Shown: positions 1-10,625 of the stretch, one piece after another
Layout: the number at the start of each line of letters is the position of its first letter
Numbering within the stretch: the stretch's first letter is position 1
Assembly (NCBI RefSeq): GCF_000235365.1
Contig: NC_016452.1
Location: 310,001 to 374,000, forward strand
DNA: 64,000 nucleotides
Direction of reading: 5' to 3'
From: Eremothecium cymbalariae DBVPG#7215
Taxonomy: Eukaryota > Ascomycota > Saccharomycetes > Saccharomycetales > Saccharomycetaceae
Program-made: the position numbers and the translations under genes
The notes under the pieces: generated by a model
Seen by the model: only the letters and a program-made list of their open reading frames with translations
What the model was told of the DNA's origin: nothing
Databases searched by the model: none

Positions 1-1296
1 ATAGATGTTTAGAGCAGTTTCAACACAACCTCCCCCAGGCACAACGTTGCCACTTTCCAGAGTTCTCTTAATCACAGACAAGGAGTCGTGTAACGAGCGT
101 TCCATTTCATCTAAAGAATAGTCATTGGGTCCACGTAAAATAATAGATGATGACGAATACTTGGCCGTACCCTTAATTAAGATACACTCATCATCGGAAA
201 ACTTCGCCTGCACCACCTCTTGGCATGTACCTAAATAGCTAGGTTCAAATGTTTCATCACCGTCCAAGTTCGACATCGAGCTAATTAAGGAAGCGCCCGT
301 AGCCCGAGCGATTCTTCTCAAGTCTTCTTTCTTACAGCGTCTAACAGCCATAATGTTCGCCTCTACAAATGCTTTTAAACACAGATCGTCGATGCCCTTC
401 GTTGTCAGAACAACTTGAGTACCAGCATCTATAATTTTTTTGACTCTTTCCATAACAATACCAACTTCACGCTTACGAATCTCTTCCAACTGGTCAGGAT
501 CATCGATATTGATATGAACGCCCATAGCCATTCTTGCCTTTTGAAGATTAATATCCAAACACGCTACCTTCACGGCACCGCCACTTATCTGCTTTGGCAT
601 AGCTTGCGACGCCACCGTACAATTCAATGCATAACCTTGAACTAATACCGATTCTCTAGCTGACTTCCCGTGTGCCTTTAGAATATTCACAGCCTTCACA
701 GGATACCTGACCTCCCCTTTGGTGTTTTGGGTCTTGACAGCCAAAAGCGCATCAACTACCATGGTGCTGAAAAATTCGGAATCAGAACCAATGATCTTCG
801 AAGACATACTCGTCTTTGCGATATTAACCAACGTTTCCTTACCCAACGAATCAACCGGTTGCGATAGCACTTCCTCAATGTACCTAATGGCCTCCCTCAA
901 AGCGACCCTAAACCCTGTAATGATAGTAGTAGGATGGATCTTATTCTTCACAAGCTCATTGGCCCGTTTGAGCAACTCAGAAGCAATAATAACAACACTT
1001 GTCGTACCATCACCAACCTCACGATCCTGCTGCTGAGCTAAATCAACCAAAATCTTCCCTGCTGGATGCTGCACATCCAACAACGACAGTATCGTAGCAC
1101 CATCGTTCGTAACAGTAAAATCACCAATATCATCAACTAACATCTTATCCAATCCAACTGGACCTAAAGATGACTTGACCACATTTGCCACCGCTAACGC
1201 TGCCAAAACATTCTGGTTGCGAATATCGTCTCCTGAAATCTTCTCACCATCTAGAAACAACGTATCAGAACGCTGATTATTGAAAACTTGGGCCAT
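1..1296 (-). CDS. TCP1: CCT chaperonin subunit alpha (partial, 3' end outside window)
   Basis: This gene encodes subunit alpha of the cytosolic TRiC/CCT chaperonin, the double-ring ATPase that folds actin and tubulin. The visible 432 codons start at the ATG at 1296 and run off the left edge, so roughly the last fifth of the usual ~560 residues is missing. The group II chaperonin signature is clear: an N-terminal stretch typical of Tcp1 ([12 protein letters not shown] near residue 21), the nucleotide-binding [10 protein letters not shown] near 44-53, and the ATPase motif GDGTTSVV at 95-102. Identity to S. cerevisiae Tcp1 is very high throughout. The promoter at 1297-1500 carries a Reb1-type and a Cbf1-type site. 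A second CCT subunit gene, CCT6, lies 57 kb away in the same window, as in S. cerevisiae (YDR212W and YDR188W). Confidence 0.97.
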   Translation of the reverse strand, partial: MAQVFNNQRSDTLFLDGEKISGDDIRNQNVLAALAVANVVKSSLGPVGLDKMLVDDIGDFTVTNDGATILSLLDVQHPAGKILVDLAQQQDREVGDGTTSVVIIASELLKRANELVKNKIHPTTIITGFRVALREAIRYIEEVLSQPVDSLGKETLVNIAKTSMSSKIIGSDSEFFSTMVVDALLAVKTQNTKGEVRYPVKAVNILKAHGKSARESVLVQGYALNCTVASQAMPKQISGGAVKVACLDINLQKARMAMGVHINIDDPDQLEEIRKREVGIVMERVKKIIDAGTQVVLTTKGIDDLCLKAFVEANIMAVRRCKKEDLRRIARATGASLISSMSNLDGDETFEPSYLGTCQEVVQAKFSDDECILIKGTAKYSSSSIILRGPNDYSLDEMERSLHDSLSVIKRTLESGNVVPGGGCVETALNIY

Positions 1297-1470
1297 CCTG
1301 CAATCTATTTCTTATCGAAATGCAATGATACCTCTGTAGTTGTCTATCTTTCAACGTTTGCCACCGACTTTTACAACACCATATCTAAATAAATTGGGCC
1401 AAATTCTGCTTACAGCAAAAGAACGTCACCAGAATTTTCAAAAAACCAACACTCAAAATCGCTATTTACG

Positions 1471-1493
1471 TTACCCGGCCTTGTATCACGTGA
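1471..1493 (+). promoter_or_regulatory. Reb1-type and Cbf1-type sites in TCP1 promoter
   Basis: TTACCCGG at 1471-1478 matches the Reb1 general regulatory factor consensus, and TCACGTGA at 1486-1493 matches the Cbf1/CDEI consensus. They sit about 175-200 bp upstream of the TCP1 ATG, a usual spacing for nucleosome-clearing sites. Binding is inferred from consensus only. Confidence 0.55.
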
Positions 1494-1717
1494 CACCGCG
1501 ACGAATGCCAATTTACATTTCTGGTCGAGAATTTGTTATGTAAGCGTCGTACTTTACTTGGAAGTATACTTTTAAACTGGACGGTTATGAAAGTCTAGAC
1601 AGAAATATCTCTCCAAAATATGTTTTCCAGTCTAAATTTAGTTTGCCGTAGATACGGGCACGATAAGTGCAACCTTCCTGAGAGCACTCAACGGAAAGAA
1701 ATTTTTCTTTTGATAGA

Positions 1718-1745
1718 GGGTGGGGTGGGGGGAGGGAGAGGGGGG
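1718..1745 (+). repeat. G-rich tract with G-quadruplex potential
   Basis: Five runs of three or more G (GGG, GGGG, GGGGGG, GGG, GGGGGG) separated by one to three bases lie on the plus strand between TCP1 and CDC42. This satisfies the common four-run quadruplex pattern. No function is implied by position. Confidence 0.6.
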
Positions 1746-2160
1746 ATCTGGCTTATGATGGAAAGGAAGTGGAATTTGCGGTGGCTTTCTATAACAAATA
1801 ATCCAAGGTTTCAAAAAATTTTGCTGGTGTAAATGAAAGTCAACTGATGTAAATATCTAATTTACAACCACAACTATAGTTGATACTATGATTGCACAAC
1901 ATGTTCCTTGGTATGACGCCTTAGAAAACGCGATAAAAACAAAATTAGTAAGTTTTGGCAAAAAACAAAATAATAATAAGAATAATAATAATAGTAACAA
2001 TAACAATAAGTAATGGGGATAAGGCGCGATTGCAATTCCTCTCTCTTTTTCCCGTATTTCTTATTTAAATATTTTGTATGGTTTCTATGGGTTGAGTGGA
2101 GTGATAGAGAAGCATGAAATCATTGACTTATATGTGTGTTTTAATACCAATACCAAAGAA

Positions 2161-2736
2161 CTACAATATGGTGCATTTCTTGCTCTTCTTGATAACAGGA
2201 GGTTCTAGGGCAGCTACGATAGCTTCATCGAAGACATTTTTTAGTCCACGTTGGGTTAGTGCAGAACACTCGACGTATTTAACAGCTCTCAATTCCCTGG
2301 CAAATTTTTCACCCTGTTCCGGAGTGATTGGGCGCAGCCTTTGTCTTTGTAATTTCTCGATAACCATTTTGTTTTCCCTTAGATCTATCTGAGTCCCCAC
2401 AATCAAGCATGGGACGCCGGGGCAATGGTGATGTACTTCAGGAAACCACTTCTCCTTGACGTTTTCAAACGACGGTGGTGAGACCACACTGAAACAGACA
2501 AGAAAAACATCAGTAGAAGGATACGACAAGGGTCTCAATCTGTCATAATCCTCCTGGCCAGCTGTATCAAACAACCCTAGCGTGTAAGGCTCATCCCCAA
2601 TCATCACCGTCACTGCATAGTTATCAAACACAGTCGGAACATAATCTGCAGGAAACTGGTTCGTAGTATACGAAATTAATAAACATGTCTTACCAACTGC
2701 ACCGTCTCCAACAACAACACACTTTAACGTTTGCAT
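2161..2736 (-). CDS. CDC42: Rho-type GTPase Cdc42
   Basis: Cdc42 is the membrane-anchored Rho GTPase that sets cell polarity, acting through PAK kinases, formins and septins at the plasma membrane. The 191-residue length equals that of S. cerevisiae Cdc42. Visible motifs are the P-loop GDGAVGKT (10-17), the effector loop [10 protein letters not shown] (32-41), DTAGQEDY (57-64), the guanine-recognition TQID (115-118), and a C-terminal polybasic KKSKK followed by the CAAX box CTIL (188-191) for geranylgeranylation. The insert region around 122-140 is the only part that differs visibly from the S. cerevisiae protein. It is on the same strand as GCD6, about 730 bp away. In S. cerevisiae the gene is YLR229C on another chromosome from GCD6, so the adjacency here reflects unduplicated order. 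Confidence 0.98.
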   Translation of the reverse strand: MQTLKCVVVGDGAVGKTCLLISYTTNQFPADYVPTVFDNYAVTVMIGDEPYTLGLFDTAGQEDYDRLRPLSYPSTDVFLVCFSVVSPPSFENVKEKWFPEVHHHCPGVPCLIVGTQIDLRENKMVIEKLQRQRLRPITPEQGEKFARELRAVKYVECSALTQRGLKNVFDEAIVAALEPPVIKKSKKCTIL

Positions 2737-3465
2737 GGCGCCAATTGCTCTAACTAATATTCCTCAGAGTACTTAAATCCTTCCGAGTAATCTACCGGTT
2801 TCTTATCTTTACGATGCTTTCCCCACCCTAAAGGAATACTTTACTGCGGTTATGGTAGCAATGTAAGAACAATCAACGTAAAACACCAACCAGCACAACT
2901 TGACCCAGAAACCTCTCTATTTAATACTAGTACTTTTTTAGCCCACCAGTAAAAATCTCAATCAAAGCTTTCCCACTTGATATGAAATTCCGATGTTTTT
3001 TAAATGAAAGTCTTTTTCCTAATCAAATGAAACAAATTGATAATTTGCCCTTCTTGCTTCACTGTTTTGCTTTTTTTTGAAAATCACACAACAAAATCCT
3101 CAAACCTATAATAAACTATCTAAACTTGCAAATAGTAGATATTCGATTCAAATATACAATATATGCTCGACGAATGCTTCTTTTTCTCTCTGTCTATACT
3201 TCCACTGTTAGTTTATATAAGAGTTGTTTCATTATTTTCTCTCCCTGAAGATTTTTGAAAAGATACAAGGGTGGTTGGTGGGAGTTGGTGATCATTTTCG
3301 TTTCCGTCTTTTCTTTTTCGGAAAAGGTATTTTGGGCGAGATGGGTAGTGCGGGTAACACGTGACAAGATGTGTGGAAGCATTGGACGGCAAATGGGTTT
3401 ACTGGTGCTATTATATCTATTAGATTGCTAGTGTGGGTGTAGAGTATATAATGATGTTGCAGAGA
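2737..3465. other. Intergenic: CDC42 promoter and GCD6 3' flank
   Basis: About 730 bp without a supported gene. It contains poly-T tracts typical of a yeast promoter and a CACGTG core near 3357-3362. No RNA gene or repeat was recognised. Confidence 0.6.
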
Positions 3466-5682
3466 CTAGGCTTCGTCTGAAGCGTCATCGGAGACTTCTT
3501 CGGAGGATTCCTCGTCGGCGTTTTTGAGCCAGTCGACCCACTTAGCGGTGAGGGATGTGATTGGGGGTGGGGGGGAGGAGGGGGTTTGGATGGAGGCCCA
3601 CCAGGTATATATGACGTCTTCCTCGAGGATATCGGTTTCGTAGAGGCAGTTGTAGACGTTGAAGAGGATGAATTCAGGTCTTTCGAAGTTCTGGACGATG
3701 ACGCGGGACATGATGATGTTCATGAGGTCTGCGCGCTCCTGGAGATCGAATGCTTGGCGTTCGAAGAGCTTCCCCCATTGGGAGAATACCTTTGTGACGG
3801 CTTCCTTGGGTCCCAGAGTTTGGGTTGCAATGAAGTGGTAGACGCGTTTGAGCATTGAGATGACTGTGGCGGTTCTGACTTCGTGGTATGTTACGTTCAT
3901 GGACATGCGTAGGGTGTTGAGTTCAAGTAGAGCGGTGTCTAGGTCATGGTTGTGTTCCATGGCGCGTTCTACTGTAGCAATTGCTTCCTTTTCGAAGTTT
4001 TCTTCTTCGTCAGAGCCATCGGAGTCATCTTCTCTGTCAGTGTAGTAACTCGTGGTGGACATGGTCCTTCTCTTTTTGGACTTTGCTCCCGCCGCAGAGT
4101 TTATTGAAACGTCTGAGAGATACAGCTCGTCCATTTTATAACATAGAGTGTTTGTACCGATACCATCGCCGTCCTCTGTTTCGTCGGAGTCGTCGGAGTC
4201 GTCGCTTTCAAATATATAACCGATACCATTTTCCCCCACGAGCTCTGTAGCCTTGGGTGCTGCTTTCTTAGCGCTTAGTTCTTCTTCTCTATCACTATCC
4301 TCTTGATCTGTACCGTAAGAATTGGAATACAAATCAGAGTGCACGGATGTCACCGGTGTTGCAGAGATCCTTGTGCCACTAGGAATCGTCTTACAGTCGT
4401 CAATGACAACGTTAAAACCAATAACACAACCATCTTCTAAGTTAACTCCACTTCCCAACCGGGCTCCCGAGGCTACAATAGAGTGTGTTACCACACTCCC
4501 ATCCATAATAATAGTGTTTTCCCAAATATAACTGTTGATAATTTTGATATTGGCGCCAATTTGACAGTTTCTACCAATAACAGAGTTTTCGATAAACGTT
4601 CCTTCACCAATGGTAGATCCCGATCCAATTGCAGTACACTTGCCAATCTTACATGATTGTGCAAGAATGACATCTTTCTCCTTATATATATGTTTCGATT
4701 CGTACGAATAGGTCTGGTCTTCTAGAAGATTGGTGTTTAATACCAAAGGATAACACCACCGCGCAAGAAAATCCTGCGAAATAGCATCATATGTTTGCCA
4801 GCTTTCCGCTCTAGCAGCATACTCATCAGTTATGTAAGCGTAGATGTGCTTCTTCAACAAATCACTCGACAACACACCCTTCACAAAGTCCCTTCTCAAG
4901 TATTGATAATCAAAGTTCTCCTGGAAGATGGCAGGTACATGGGGGGAACAAATGTCAATGTGACAATCAATTAGATCATTCCTCAAACTAAATTCCTCGA
5001 CACTCTCCAAAAGCTCAGGATCTATATCTATGGCTGTTTTATTTTTAGACGAAGCCAAAGGAATATCCTGGTAATACAGACACCTATTGTTAGATTTGTC
5101 CAACATAAAGATTGCAGGTTCATGAGACCTGGTCTTATGGAACTGCGTCGCTTTGCTCAGACACATAGTGACAATGTGATCTTTATCCTCCGCTCTCTTG
5201 GACTTATGCGTTTCTAATGCCTTCTCAAACTCCATATTAGTCACCAAGTCACCACTTACAAGAACAAAATCCCCCGTAATCAACCCTCTATTGTCCAAAT
5301 CCCTCATGGCATCTCCCACCGACCTGGATTCTAAAGATATAATAGTAGAAACCTTGAAAGGCGACCACGGTAGATTCCACTTAGAATTATCGATATATTC
5401 TTGAATCTGATCTGCATGAGAAGCGCATATCAAATAAACCTCACTGGCCCCCGCTTTCGCCAAAAATTCAAGCGTATATTCAATCAACGGAACATTGGCC
5501 AATGGTATCAAACATCTCGGCTTTTCATGTGTCAACGGCATAAACCTTGTTTCAAAGGAATCCGTCAAAACCACTGCTTGCAATCTCTCTCCTTGGACTA
5601 CTTCACCTTTCTTCCCACTACCACCACTACCACCACCGCTTGAGGTCCATTGATTCTTGGGTTTATTTTTCTTCCCAGCCAT
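3466..5682 (-). CDS. GCD6: eIF2B epsilon subunit (catalytic guanine nucleotide exchange subunit)
   Basis: Gcd6 is the catalytic subunit of eIF2B, which recycles eIF2-GDP to eIF2-GTP for translation initiation and is the target of general amino acid control. The 738-residue product has the expected order. There is a nucleotidyltransferase-like domain (about 30-300, with the LIPLANVPLIEYTLEFL stretch near 58-74) and a left-handed beta-helix of hexapeptide repeats (about 335-450, e.g. IGSGSTIGEG). An acidic linker follows (about 465-560), then a C-terminal W2/HEAT domain with aromatic-acidic boxes and a highly acidic tail. The N-terminus has a Gly/Ser-rich patch before the fold. It is slightly longer than the 712-residue S. 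cerevisiae protein. The ATG at 5682 gives the N-terminus expected from homology. Syntenic to YDR211W. Confidence 0.96.
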   Translation of the reverse strand: MAGKKNKPKNQWTSSGGGSGGSGKKGEVVQGERLQAVVLTDSFETRFMPLTHEKPRCLIPLANVPLIEYTLEFLAKAGASEVYLICASHADQIQEYIDNSKWNLPWSPFKVSTIISLESRSVGDAMRDLDNRGLITGDFVLVSGDLVTNMEFEKALETHKSKRAEDKDHIVTMCLSKATQFHKTRSHEPAIFMLDKSNNRCLYYQDIPLASSKNKTAIDIDPELLESVEEFSLRNDLIDCHIDICSPHVPAIFQENFDYQYLRRDFVKGVLSSDLLKKHIYAYITDEYAARAESWQTYDAISQDFLARWCYPLVLNTNLLEDQTYSYESKHIYKEKDVILAQSCKIGKCTAIGSGSTIGEGTFIENSVIGRNCQIGANIKIINSYIWENTIIMDGSVVTHSIVASGARLGSGVNLEDGCVIGFNVVIDDCKTIPSGTRISATPVTSVHSDLYSNSYGTDQEDSDREEELSAKKAAPKATELVGENGIGYIFESDDSDDSDETEDGDGIGTNTLCYKMDELYLSDVSINSAAGAKSKKRRTMSTTSYYTDREDDSDGSDEEENFEKEAIATVERAMEHNHDLDTALLELNTLRMSMNVTYHEVRTATVISMLKRVYHFIATQTLGPKEAVTKVFSQWGKLFERQAFDLQERADLMNIIMSRVIVQNFERPEFILFNVYNCLYETDILEEDVIYTWWASIQTPSSPPPPITSLTAKWVDWLKNADEESSEEVSDDASDEA

Positions 5683-5921
5683 TTACCACTGAAACAGTTA
5701 AGAAAATGTTAGTTGAACCGTTATGTTGCTGCATGCATACAAGACTCTACTACGAATCTTAAAAATTGCATTGATGCATAATCTCAAATGCAATAAATAT
5801 GAATACCCACTGGAGATGATGGGCTTTTCCCGTACACAACTTTCTCGAGGAAAAATTATAAACCTAAAACCCGTGTTACCCTATCTTCTACCTTTTAGTG
5901 TGGTCCAAAAAGAAGTGAAAG

Positions 5922-6062
5922 TGCTCGAGGTGGGGTTCGAACCCACGACGGTCGCGTTGCTTCAACCCCAGAGGGTACACGCTGTGCTTTATGCACAGTA
6001 AGCTTCGGAGACAACCGAATGCCACTATAAGCACGAAGCTCTAACCACTGAGCTACACGAGC
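5922..6062 (-). tRNA. tI(UAU): tRNA-Ile(UAU) with 68-nt intron
   Basis: Reading the minus strand from 6062 gives a complete cloverleaf: acceptor GCTCGTG, D-arm, anticodon stem TCGTG/CGCGA with loop CTTATAA (anticodon TAT), T-arm with GGTTCGAACC, and acceptor CTCGAGC plus discriminator A at 5922. Exon 1 is 6062-6026 and exon 2 is 5957-5922, giving a 73-nt mature tRNA. The intron, 6025-5958, begins one base 3' of the anticodon, the canonical site, and is 68 nt long. S. cerevisiae tRNA-Ile(UAU) also carries a long intron at this position. This rare-isoacceptor tRNA decodes AUA. Divergent LTR-like sequence begins just upstream of its 5' end (about 6085). Confidence 0.96.
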
Positions 6063-6084
6063 ATTTTCATGGAAGAACAAAACT

Positions 6085-6541
6085 TGTTGCCCTTTTATAG
6101 CGTTTGCATAATGTAACGTTTGTCGTAAAATCAAAAGAGCATCCCGATAGTTATGATAGTCAGGCTAAGGAGCATGTTGATAGTCACGATAACAAGACAA
6201 AGAAGCAGCGAATCAGAGTCGTTAGGAGACTATGAAGATGATAACCATTGTATAACAGCGAATCAGAGTTGTTAGAAGTGTCAAGATAACCACTGAGCTG
6301 TTATCGGCTAGGAATCTGCATAGCAAGTAAGCAAGAGAGCTTAAGTAGGACAACAGAAACTATATAAGAAGACCCAAACTAGCTAGATTAGATTAGATAT
6401 AGGTCCAGCTAGATCCCCAGAGGGTAGTTGAGCCAGATTAGACACTACATAAACAGTAACTGATTGTCAACCTAAGTATTAGTTGGCACGTGACGAGAAG
6501 TTCAAGCTAGCACGTGACCCCAACTAGTGGCCCTCGACAAC
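6085..6541. mobile_element. Degenerate LTR-like copy 1 upstream of tRNA-Ile
   Basis: This copy shares its 5' block (around AACGTTTGTCGTAAAATC at 6115-6132) and its 3' block (GGCACGTGACGAGAAGTTC near 6484-6502, then CTAGCACGTGACC) with the copy at 6539-6905. It opens with TGTTG at 6085 and closes near ACAAC at 6537-6541, which look like remnants of LTR termini. The start lies 22 bp upstream of the tRNA 5' end, close to the position favoured by Ty3/sigma insertions next to RNA polymerase III start sites. Assignment as a solo LTR, and its exact ends, are inference; the repeat relationship is seen directly. Confidence 0.5.
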
Positions 6542-6905
6542 GTTTGTGTCGTAAAATCAAAAGAGAAGCTAGGAGACAGCGACAACCAAACTAAGAAGCA
6601 GCGTATCAGAGCTGTCAGAAGACTATGAGGCGTATGATCATTGTGAGGATGCCATTGTGAACCTACAATGGTGTATCAGTGTGAAACCTACAATTGTGTG
6701 TCAGTATGAAACCGCCAATGATTGCTTTAAGTGATCAGATAGGACAGCAGAAACCATATAAGACCAAACTAGCTAGATTAGAACACTAGTTCGGCCTACA
6801 TCCCTAGAGGGTAATTGATCCGATTAGAGACTATATAAGCAGTAACTAATCCTCAATAGAAGCGTTATATGGCACGTGACGAGAAGTTCAAGCTAGCACG
6901 TAACT
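6539..6905. mobile_element. Degenerate LTR-like copy 2 (tandem)
   Basis: This is a second, diverged copy of the preceding element. Shared blocks in the same order are the 5' block CGTAAAATCAAAAGAG (6550-6565), AGAAGCAGCG near 6594, ACCAAACTAGCTAGATTAGA near 6763-6782, the CCCTAGAGGGTA motif near 6802, and the 3' block with ACGAGAAGTTCAAGCTAGCACGT. The middle has diverged and differs in length. No internal retrotransposon coding sequence is present between or beside the copies. Confidence 0.5.
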
Positions 6906-7668
6906 TAGGGAAAGCACCTCTGACAGTGTGTCGTAGAAACTGATGTCAGGGCGACCACAAAGGAATGCAAGATTGGCCAACAAGCGCGTTTGATAAGAGA
7001 TAAAAGTGTCATAGCGTAGTGCGATAAAGAGTCAGTGACGGTATTATGTAAGATGGCTCGCTTACGGCAACGTAAAATATGATGTGTTCGAGGATAATCC
7101 AACATATCATTTAGATTGCGAGTATGAATGGGGGCTGTGGAGCATAGCCACGCGGTTGGAGACATATTTGAGGCATTCTATTATCGGCTGACTTTGGGGA
7201 AATTAAGGTCACGTGATAGTACACGTGATGTGTAATGGGTTTTTTAATGTGTTCTTACAATGGAGGAGAGGAAATCAATTGATAGTTAATACTTATTTGT
7301 GGCATTATTCTAGCTATTGTACAATATTTCAGTGCTAACATATATATGTATGATACTTCGAACTAGTAATTGCCTCTTCTTCTTTTTTTAGCTCTTCAAA
7401 GCCTAGTTTCAGGTTCGAAATATTTATAACTCAAGCCCAGTTGGAAGGCAGACGAAATCATTTTTTGCTGATAGCGAATGACAGGATAGGAGCAGCATCG
7501 ATGACAGCGCAGTTCATACAAGGTCCGTTAACTGCATATGGATCCATCCATGAAGGGCAAATTAGATATCATATCGTTTACCGGTTATAGATAGCAAATA
7601 TATAGTAAAACGGACAACCTCCCCAACTGTGCTTTATGAAATTAATGTTACGTAGTGTCTGCCACCAC
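6906..7668. other. Intergenic: no supported gene
   Basis: About 760 bp between the repeat relics and the small CYSTM gene. Two CACGTGA sites occur at 7209-7216 and about 7222-7228. An 86-codon minus-strand frame at the left has no recognisable features and is not called. The region plausibly contains the 3' flank of the CYSTM gene. Confidence 0.5.
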
Positions 7669-7911
7669 TTAACCGTCGCAACAGACCTTGAAGAATGTAC
7701 AGCACAACAACACGCTGCAACATACTTTGCAACAGGTATGGTCATTTTGTTTCGCAGGTTGCTGTTGATAAATAGGCTGCCCCTGTTGGGAATAGTAGCC
7801 ACCCTGATTTTGGCCATAGCCCGGTGGACCCCATGACTGGCCTGGGCCTGGACCATACCCTTGGCTATAGCCCTGGTTATATCCGCCCTGGTTATAGCGT
7901 GCTTTGCTCAT
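7669..7911 (-). CDS. Small CYSTM-family tail protein (YDR210W-like)
   Basis: This is an 80-residue protein with a Gly/Tyr/Gln/Pro-rich N-terminal two thirds and a C-terminal cysteine-rich hydrophobic segment (about 58-80, CCKVCCSVLLCCTFFKVCC). That is the CYSTM module of small stress-associated proteins that anchor to the plasma membrane, probably through palmitoylated cysteines. In S. cerevisiae the gene between GCD6 and MSS4 is YDR210W, also a CYSTM protein on the same relative strand, so position supports the assignment. The ATG at 7911 is the only in-frame start that includes the whole repeat region. The precise function of this family is poorly defined; membrane association is inferred. 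Confidence 0.85.
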   Translation of the reverse strand: MSKARYNQGGYNQGYSQGYGPGPGQSWGPPGYGQNQGGYYSQQGQPIYQQQPAKQNDHTCCKVCCSVLLCCTFFKVCCDG

Positions 7912-8503
7912 CTTGGGTTCTCAGTATTATTCTGTAATTATTTACTTCCGTGGATTTTTAACGATTCTAATTACCATTTGGTGATTTTTCGATATACATA
8001 CTGGAGTGTAAGAGTTATTATATATTTATTTATATGATCGAGCAACTAGCATTGCTCGAGAAAGTGATGCGTTTCTATTTTCATATGTTAACAATGGTTT
8101 TACTTGCGGTACTTGCGGTGCCAAAAAAAGATTACATTATCATAAATTGCTAACGTTAAAACGTCAGTGAGACAGACGCACGGAAAGGGGAAGGTTCGAA
8201 AAAGATGCTTTTAATTACGGAGACGCAGACCACAGCATGATGACAGTGTTTAATTTAGTGCAGAAATAAAAAAAGGATTCAATATGCTTTTTGCTTTACT
8301 ATTCCTGAATGCTATAAGTACTATCGTTTGATGGGTTATTTATGATTCATCAACAGACGTCTGCTTTTTTTCAAAGAGTTAAATATGAAAACAATTTGCT
8401 TAGATTTCTCTCTATTTAATGACTATAACAATGATCGATCTAATGATGATAAAGATGAAGAAAAAAAAATTATATAGGTAAGCATGTATGTCACTCGCTA
8501 GAT

Positions 8504-8542
<39 letters not shown>

Positions 8543-8714
8543 AGAGATTATTATTAGTAGTAAGATACGATAGTTATATGCCTGTGCATTTTTTCCCTGA
8601 ATTTTTTTCCTGCTGTTGTTTCTAAAAAAATACTGAGTCCTTCGAATATGATGAAGTCCTAGATGATAGATTAGTGAGAGGGTACAGATGGGGGGACGGG
8701 GAGAGATGATACCA
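7912..8714. other. Intergenic: CYSTM promoter and MSS4 3' flank
   Basis: About 800 bp with no supported gene. The MSS4-proximal half holds the (TAG)n microsatellite at 8504-8542. An inverted match of GCTCGA... around 8040-8060 (CGAGCAACTAGCATTGCTCG) is a short imperfect hairpin. No RNA gene recognised. Confidence 0.5.
8504..8542 (+). repeat. (TAG)n microsatellite
   Basis: Thirteen uninterrupted TAG units lie about 170 bp downstream of the MSS4 stop codon, followed by a short interrupted ATT/AGT tract. They are non-coding. Confidence 0.9.
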
Positions 8715-10625
8715 CTATTCATTCTTAGTGTGTGGTTTGTCTCTAGTGACAGATTCTTCTATGAATTTATAAAACCTTAAGGCGTAGTCGTTGGGCGGAA
8801 TAGCACTTACCGCATACAGATCGTGACTTAGCCCCCTCCAAAAGGTTTCTAATTTTTTCAAAAGAGAGTAGTTGGTTAGACAGTCAATGATACCGACGTA
8901 GTATATTATGTTTAGGTCTCTGTTTTCCGAGTCGGAAGCCCGTATACCACCTTCGTCCCTCTGGAAGTAATGGCCGCCTACAGCCTTTGTGATGGTGTTA
9001 TTAGTGTTATTAGGGAGTTTGGTGGCAAATTTTCCTGATGACTCCGGTATCATCGCAGGTATATCATCACCACTGGCTGCTGCTGCGTTAATGTCATGAA
9101 TTCCTAATAACAAAGAATAATCCATGATATTTAAGCGTGAGAGGAATTCGACATCCTTCTTCAACTGGGTGAGAAATTTACGTCCTTTGAAAGGACCAAA
9201 CTGAATATTCAGTTGTTGTTCCAACCAATTTAAATCCTTTAGTACAGGGCGGACGTCTTCGTCAACTTTGGAAACATCAGTGTACCGACCCAGTGTAGAA
9301 CCCTTTAAATCAAACGTGGTATGCATTTCCAAATGTGGAGGGAATAAATTATTCATCACAATGAAGTATATTCTTCTATTTTTAACTTTATTTTTAAAAG
9401 AAATTGGCATTTTAACCCGATGTAGTCCATAAAACTGACAAACAAGAGTATCTGGGTTGTCTCTTACGTGATAGTAGTAGTCTTTCAACACGCGTCTCAA
9501 ATGTTTATGCTCGGAATGATGGATCGTCTTAATAATATACTTATAGTCTCTGGAAAAGTAGAAGAAGGATCCTGATTTACCCGGTGAGTTCAACTCGCTT
9601 AGAATATACTTGGAAGTCAATGACATCAAGTAATCGGCTGGATCCAGTCCGAACCGAGCCCGAAGTTCTCTAAATACTTCAGGGCAGTAGTCCTTAAACT
9701 TGAAGGCGTACTGTGAGCTCGGCGTCAACTCGTTACCGTGGTAATCAAATGCAAGTTTTTTAGTTTGATGGAAGTTCCTGGGTGTTAACGGCTTCATGAT
9801 GCCCGAACACCGCGAAACGGCGACGCGGATACCCGTGAGCATGTTGTACGCGATAATAAAGTTGACGTGGCCCTCGCTGACTTTGTTACCGACAAGCACA
9901 CGATCATCATCTAGAAAATGCTTTTGTTTGCGCTTCATCTCCCTCTTGATTAACAAAGATTCACGCATCTTCTTGATCTCTGCCGTAGCTGATTCAGATG
10001 CCTTGATGGTCCCATCGTTCAGAAAAACGGAGGACCGTCGGCGCAGTGCAGCTGCTGTGGCAGCGGCAGCCGTAGCCGTAGCGACCGACCCAGCACCAGC
10101 GTCTGCACTAGCGATCGTAGTAGCAGCGGCAGCCACGCTGGCCACGCTGGCGCCACCAACATCGCTGGAAATCCTAGACCTATTCTCGTGCGCTTCCACG
10201 GGGAAGATCCGTGCGTGCTTCTGCGACTCCCGCGGAGGTGCAGGCATCTTAACCGCCTCTTGACCCGCTGCCCGCCGCGACTTGAGTGCGCGCCGACCAC
10301 TCAGTGTGCGGTTCAGCAGTACTTTCTCGTCCTCCAAATCTTCAATATACGGGCCCTTCTCAACCAAACTCGCCCGTTCATGAATCGGATACCCTGCCCC
10401 ATCTTCACGAACCGCCACCACAACCGCCGCTTTATCATCACTGTGCACCGGCCCAACCACCCCACCGCCTCCTTGCATCTGTTTCAGCGGCGTACCAATC
10501 GACTCCACTGACGTCGGCGATGACGACCCCGAAAGGTGATTGGCAGATCGCAGAGACTCCGGCCCCTTTACCGCCCTCCTATCAGTTCCCATAACCTGTA
10601 CATGCGCCTGTACATGCGCCTGCAT
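8715..10625 (-). CDS. MSS4: Phosphatidylinositol-4-phosphate 5-kinase
   Basis: Mss4 makes PI(4,5)P2 from PI4P at the plasma membrane and is essential for actin organisation in yeast. The 636-residue product has a low-complexity N-terminal half and the PIPK kinase domain from about 240 to 625. Kinase landmarks are [20 protein letters not shown] (349-368, nucleotide loop), DLKGSTLGR (439-447), [11 protein letters not shown] (501-511, catalytic) and [15 protein letters not shown] (573-587). An Ala-rich tract spans about 158-195. The first residues are a doubled 12-bp unit coding QAHV. The protein is shorter than S. cerevisiae Mss4 (779 residues), the difference lying in the N-terminus. The start at 10625 opens the frame with an ATG; later in-frame ATGs remain possible. 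The 5' third is markedly GC-rich. Syntenic to YDR208W. Confidence 0.95.
   Translation of the reverse strand: MQAHVQAHVQVMGTDRRAVKGPESLRSANHLSGSSSPTSVESIGTPLKQMQGGGGVVGPVHSDDKAAVVVAVREDGAGYPIHERASLVEKGPYIEDLEDEKVLLNRTLSGRRALKSRRAAGQEAVKMPAPPRESQKHARIFPVEAHENRSRISSDVGGASVASVAAAATTIASADAGAGSVATATAAAATAAALRRRSSVFLNDGTIKASESATAEIKKMRESLLIKREMKRKQKHFLDDDRVLVGNKVSEGHVNFIIAYNMLTGIRVAVSRCSGIMKPLTPRNFHQTKKLAFDYHGNELTPSSQYAFKFKDYCPEVFRELRARFGLDPADYLMSLTSKYILSELNSPGKSGSFFYFSRDYKYIIKTIHHSEHKHLRRVLKDYYYHVRDNPDTLVCQFYGLHRVKMPISFKNKVKNRRIYFIVMNNLFPPHLEMHTTFDLKGSTLGRYTDVSKVDEDVRPVLKDLNWLEQQLNIQFGPFKGRKFLTQLKKDVEFLSRLNIMDYSLLLGIHDINAAAASGDDIPAMIPESSGKFATKLPNNTNNTITKAVGGHYFQRDEGGIRASDSENRDLNIIYYVGIIDCLTNYSLLKKLETFWRGLSHDLYAVSAIPPNDYALRFYKFIEESVTRDKPHTKNE

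Larger units (their letters stand above)
1297..2160. other. Intergenic: TCP1 promoter and CDC42 3' flank
   Basis: No supported gene. It holds the TCP1 promoter at the left, a G-rich tract at 1718-1745 and an AAT/AAC-type simple repeat at about 1970-2014. Short frames here have no recognisable composition or homology. Confidence 0.7.

Noticed and set aside
1620..1832. 70-codon plus-strand frame between TCP1 and CDC42
   Set aside because: Crosses the G-rich tract, has no family resemblance and no counterpart in other yeasts that I know of.
3540..3600. G-rich run in GCD6 3' region as a regulatory quadruplex
   Set aside because: It is coding sequence for a proline run in the minus-strand protein, which explains it.
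6905..7165. 86-codon minus-strand frame beside the LTR-like relics
   Set aside because: No resemblance to retrotransposon or cellular proteins, and no synteny support.
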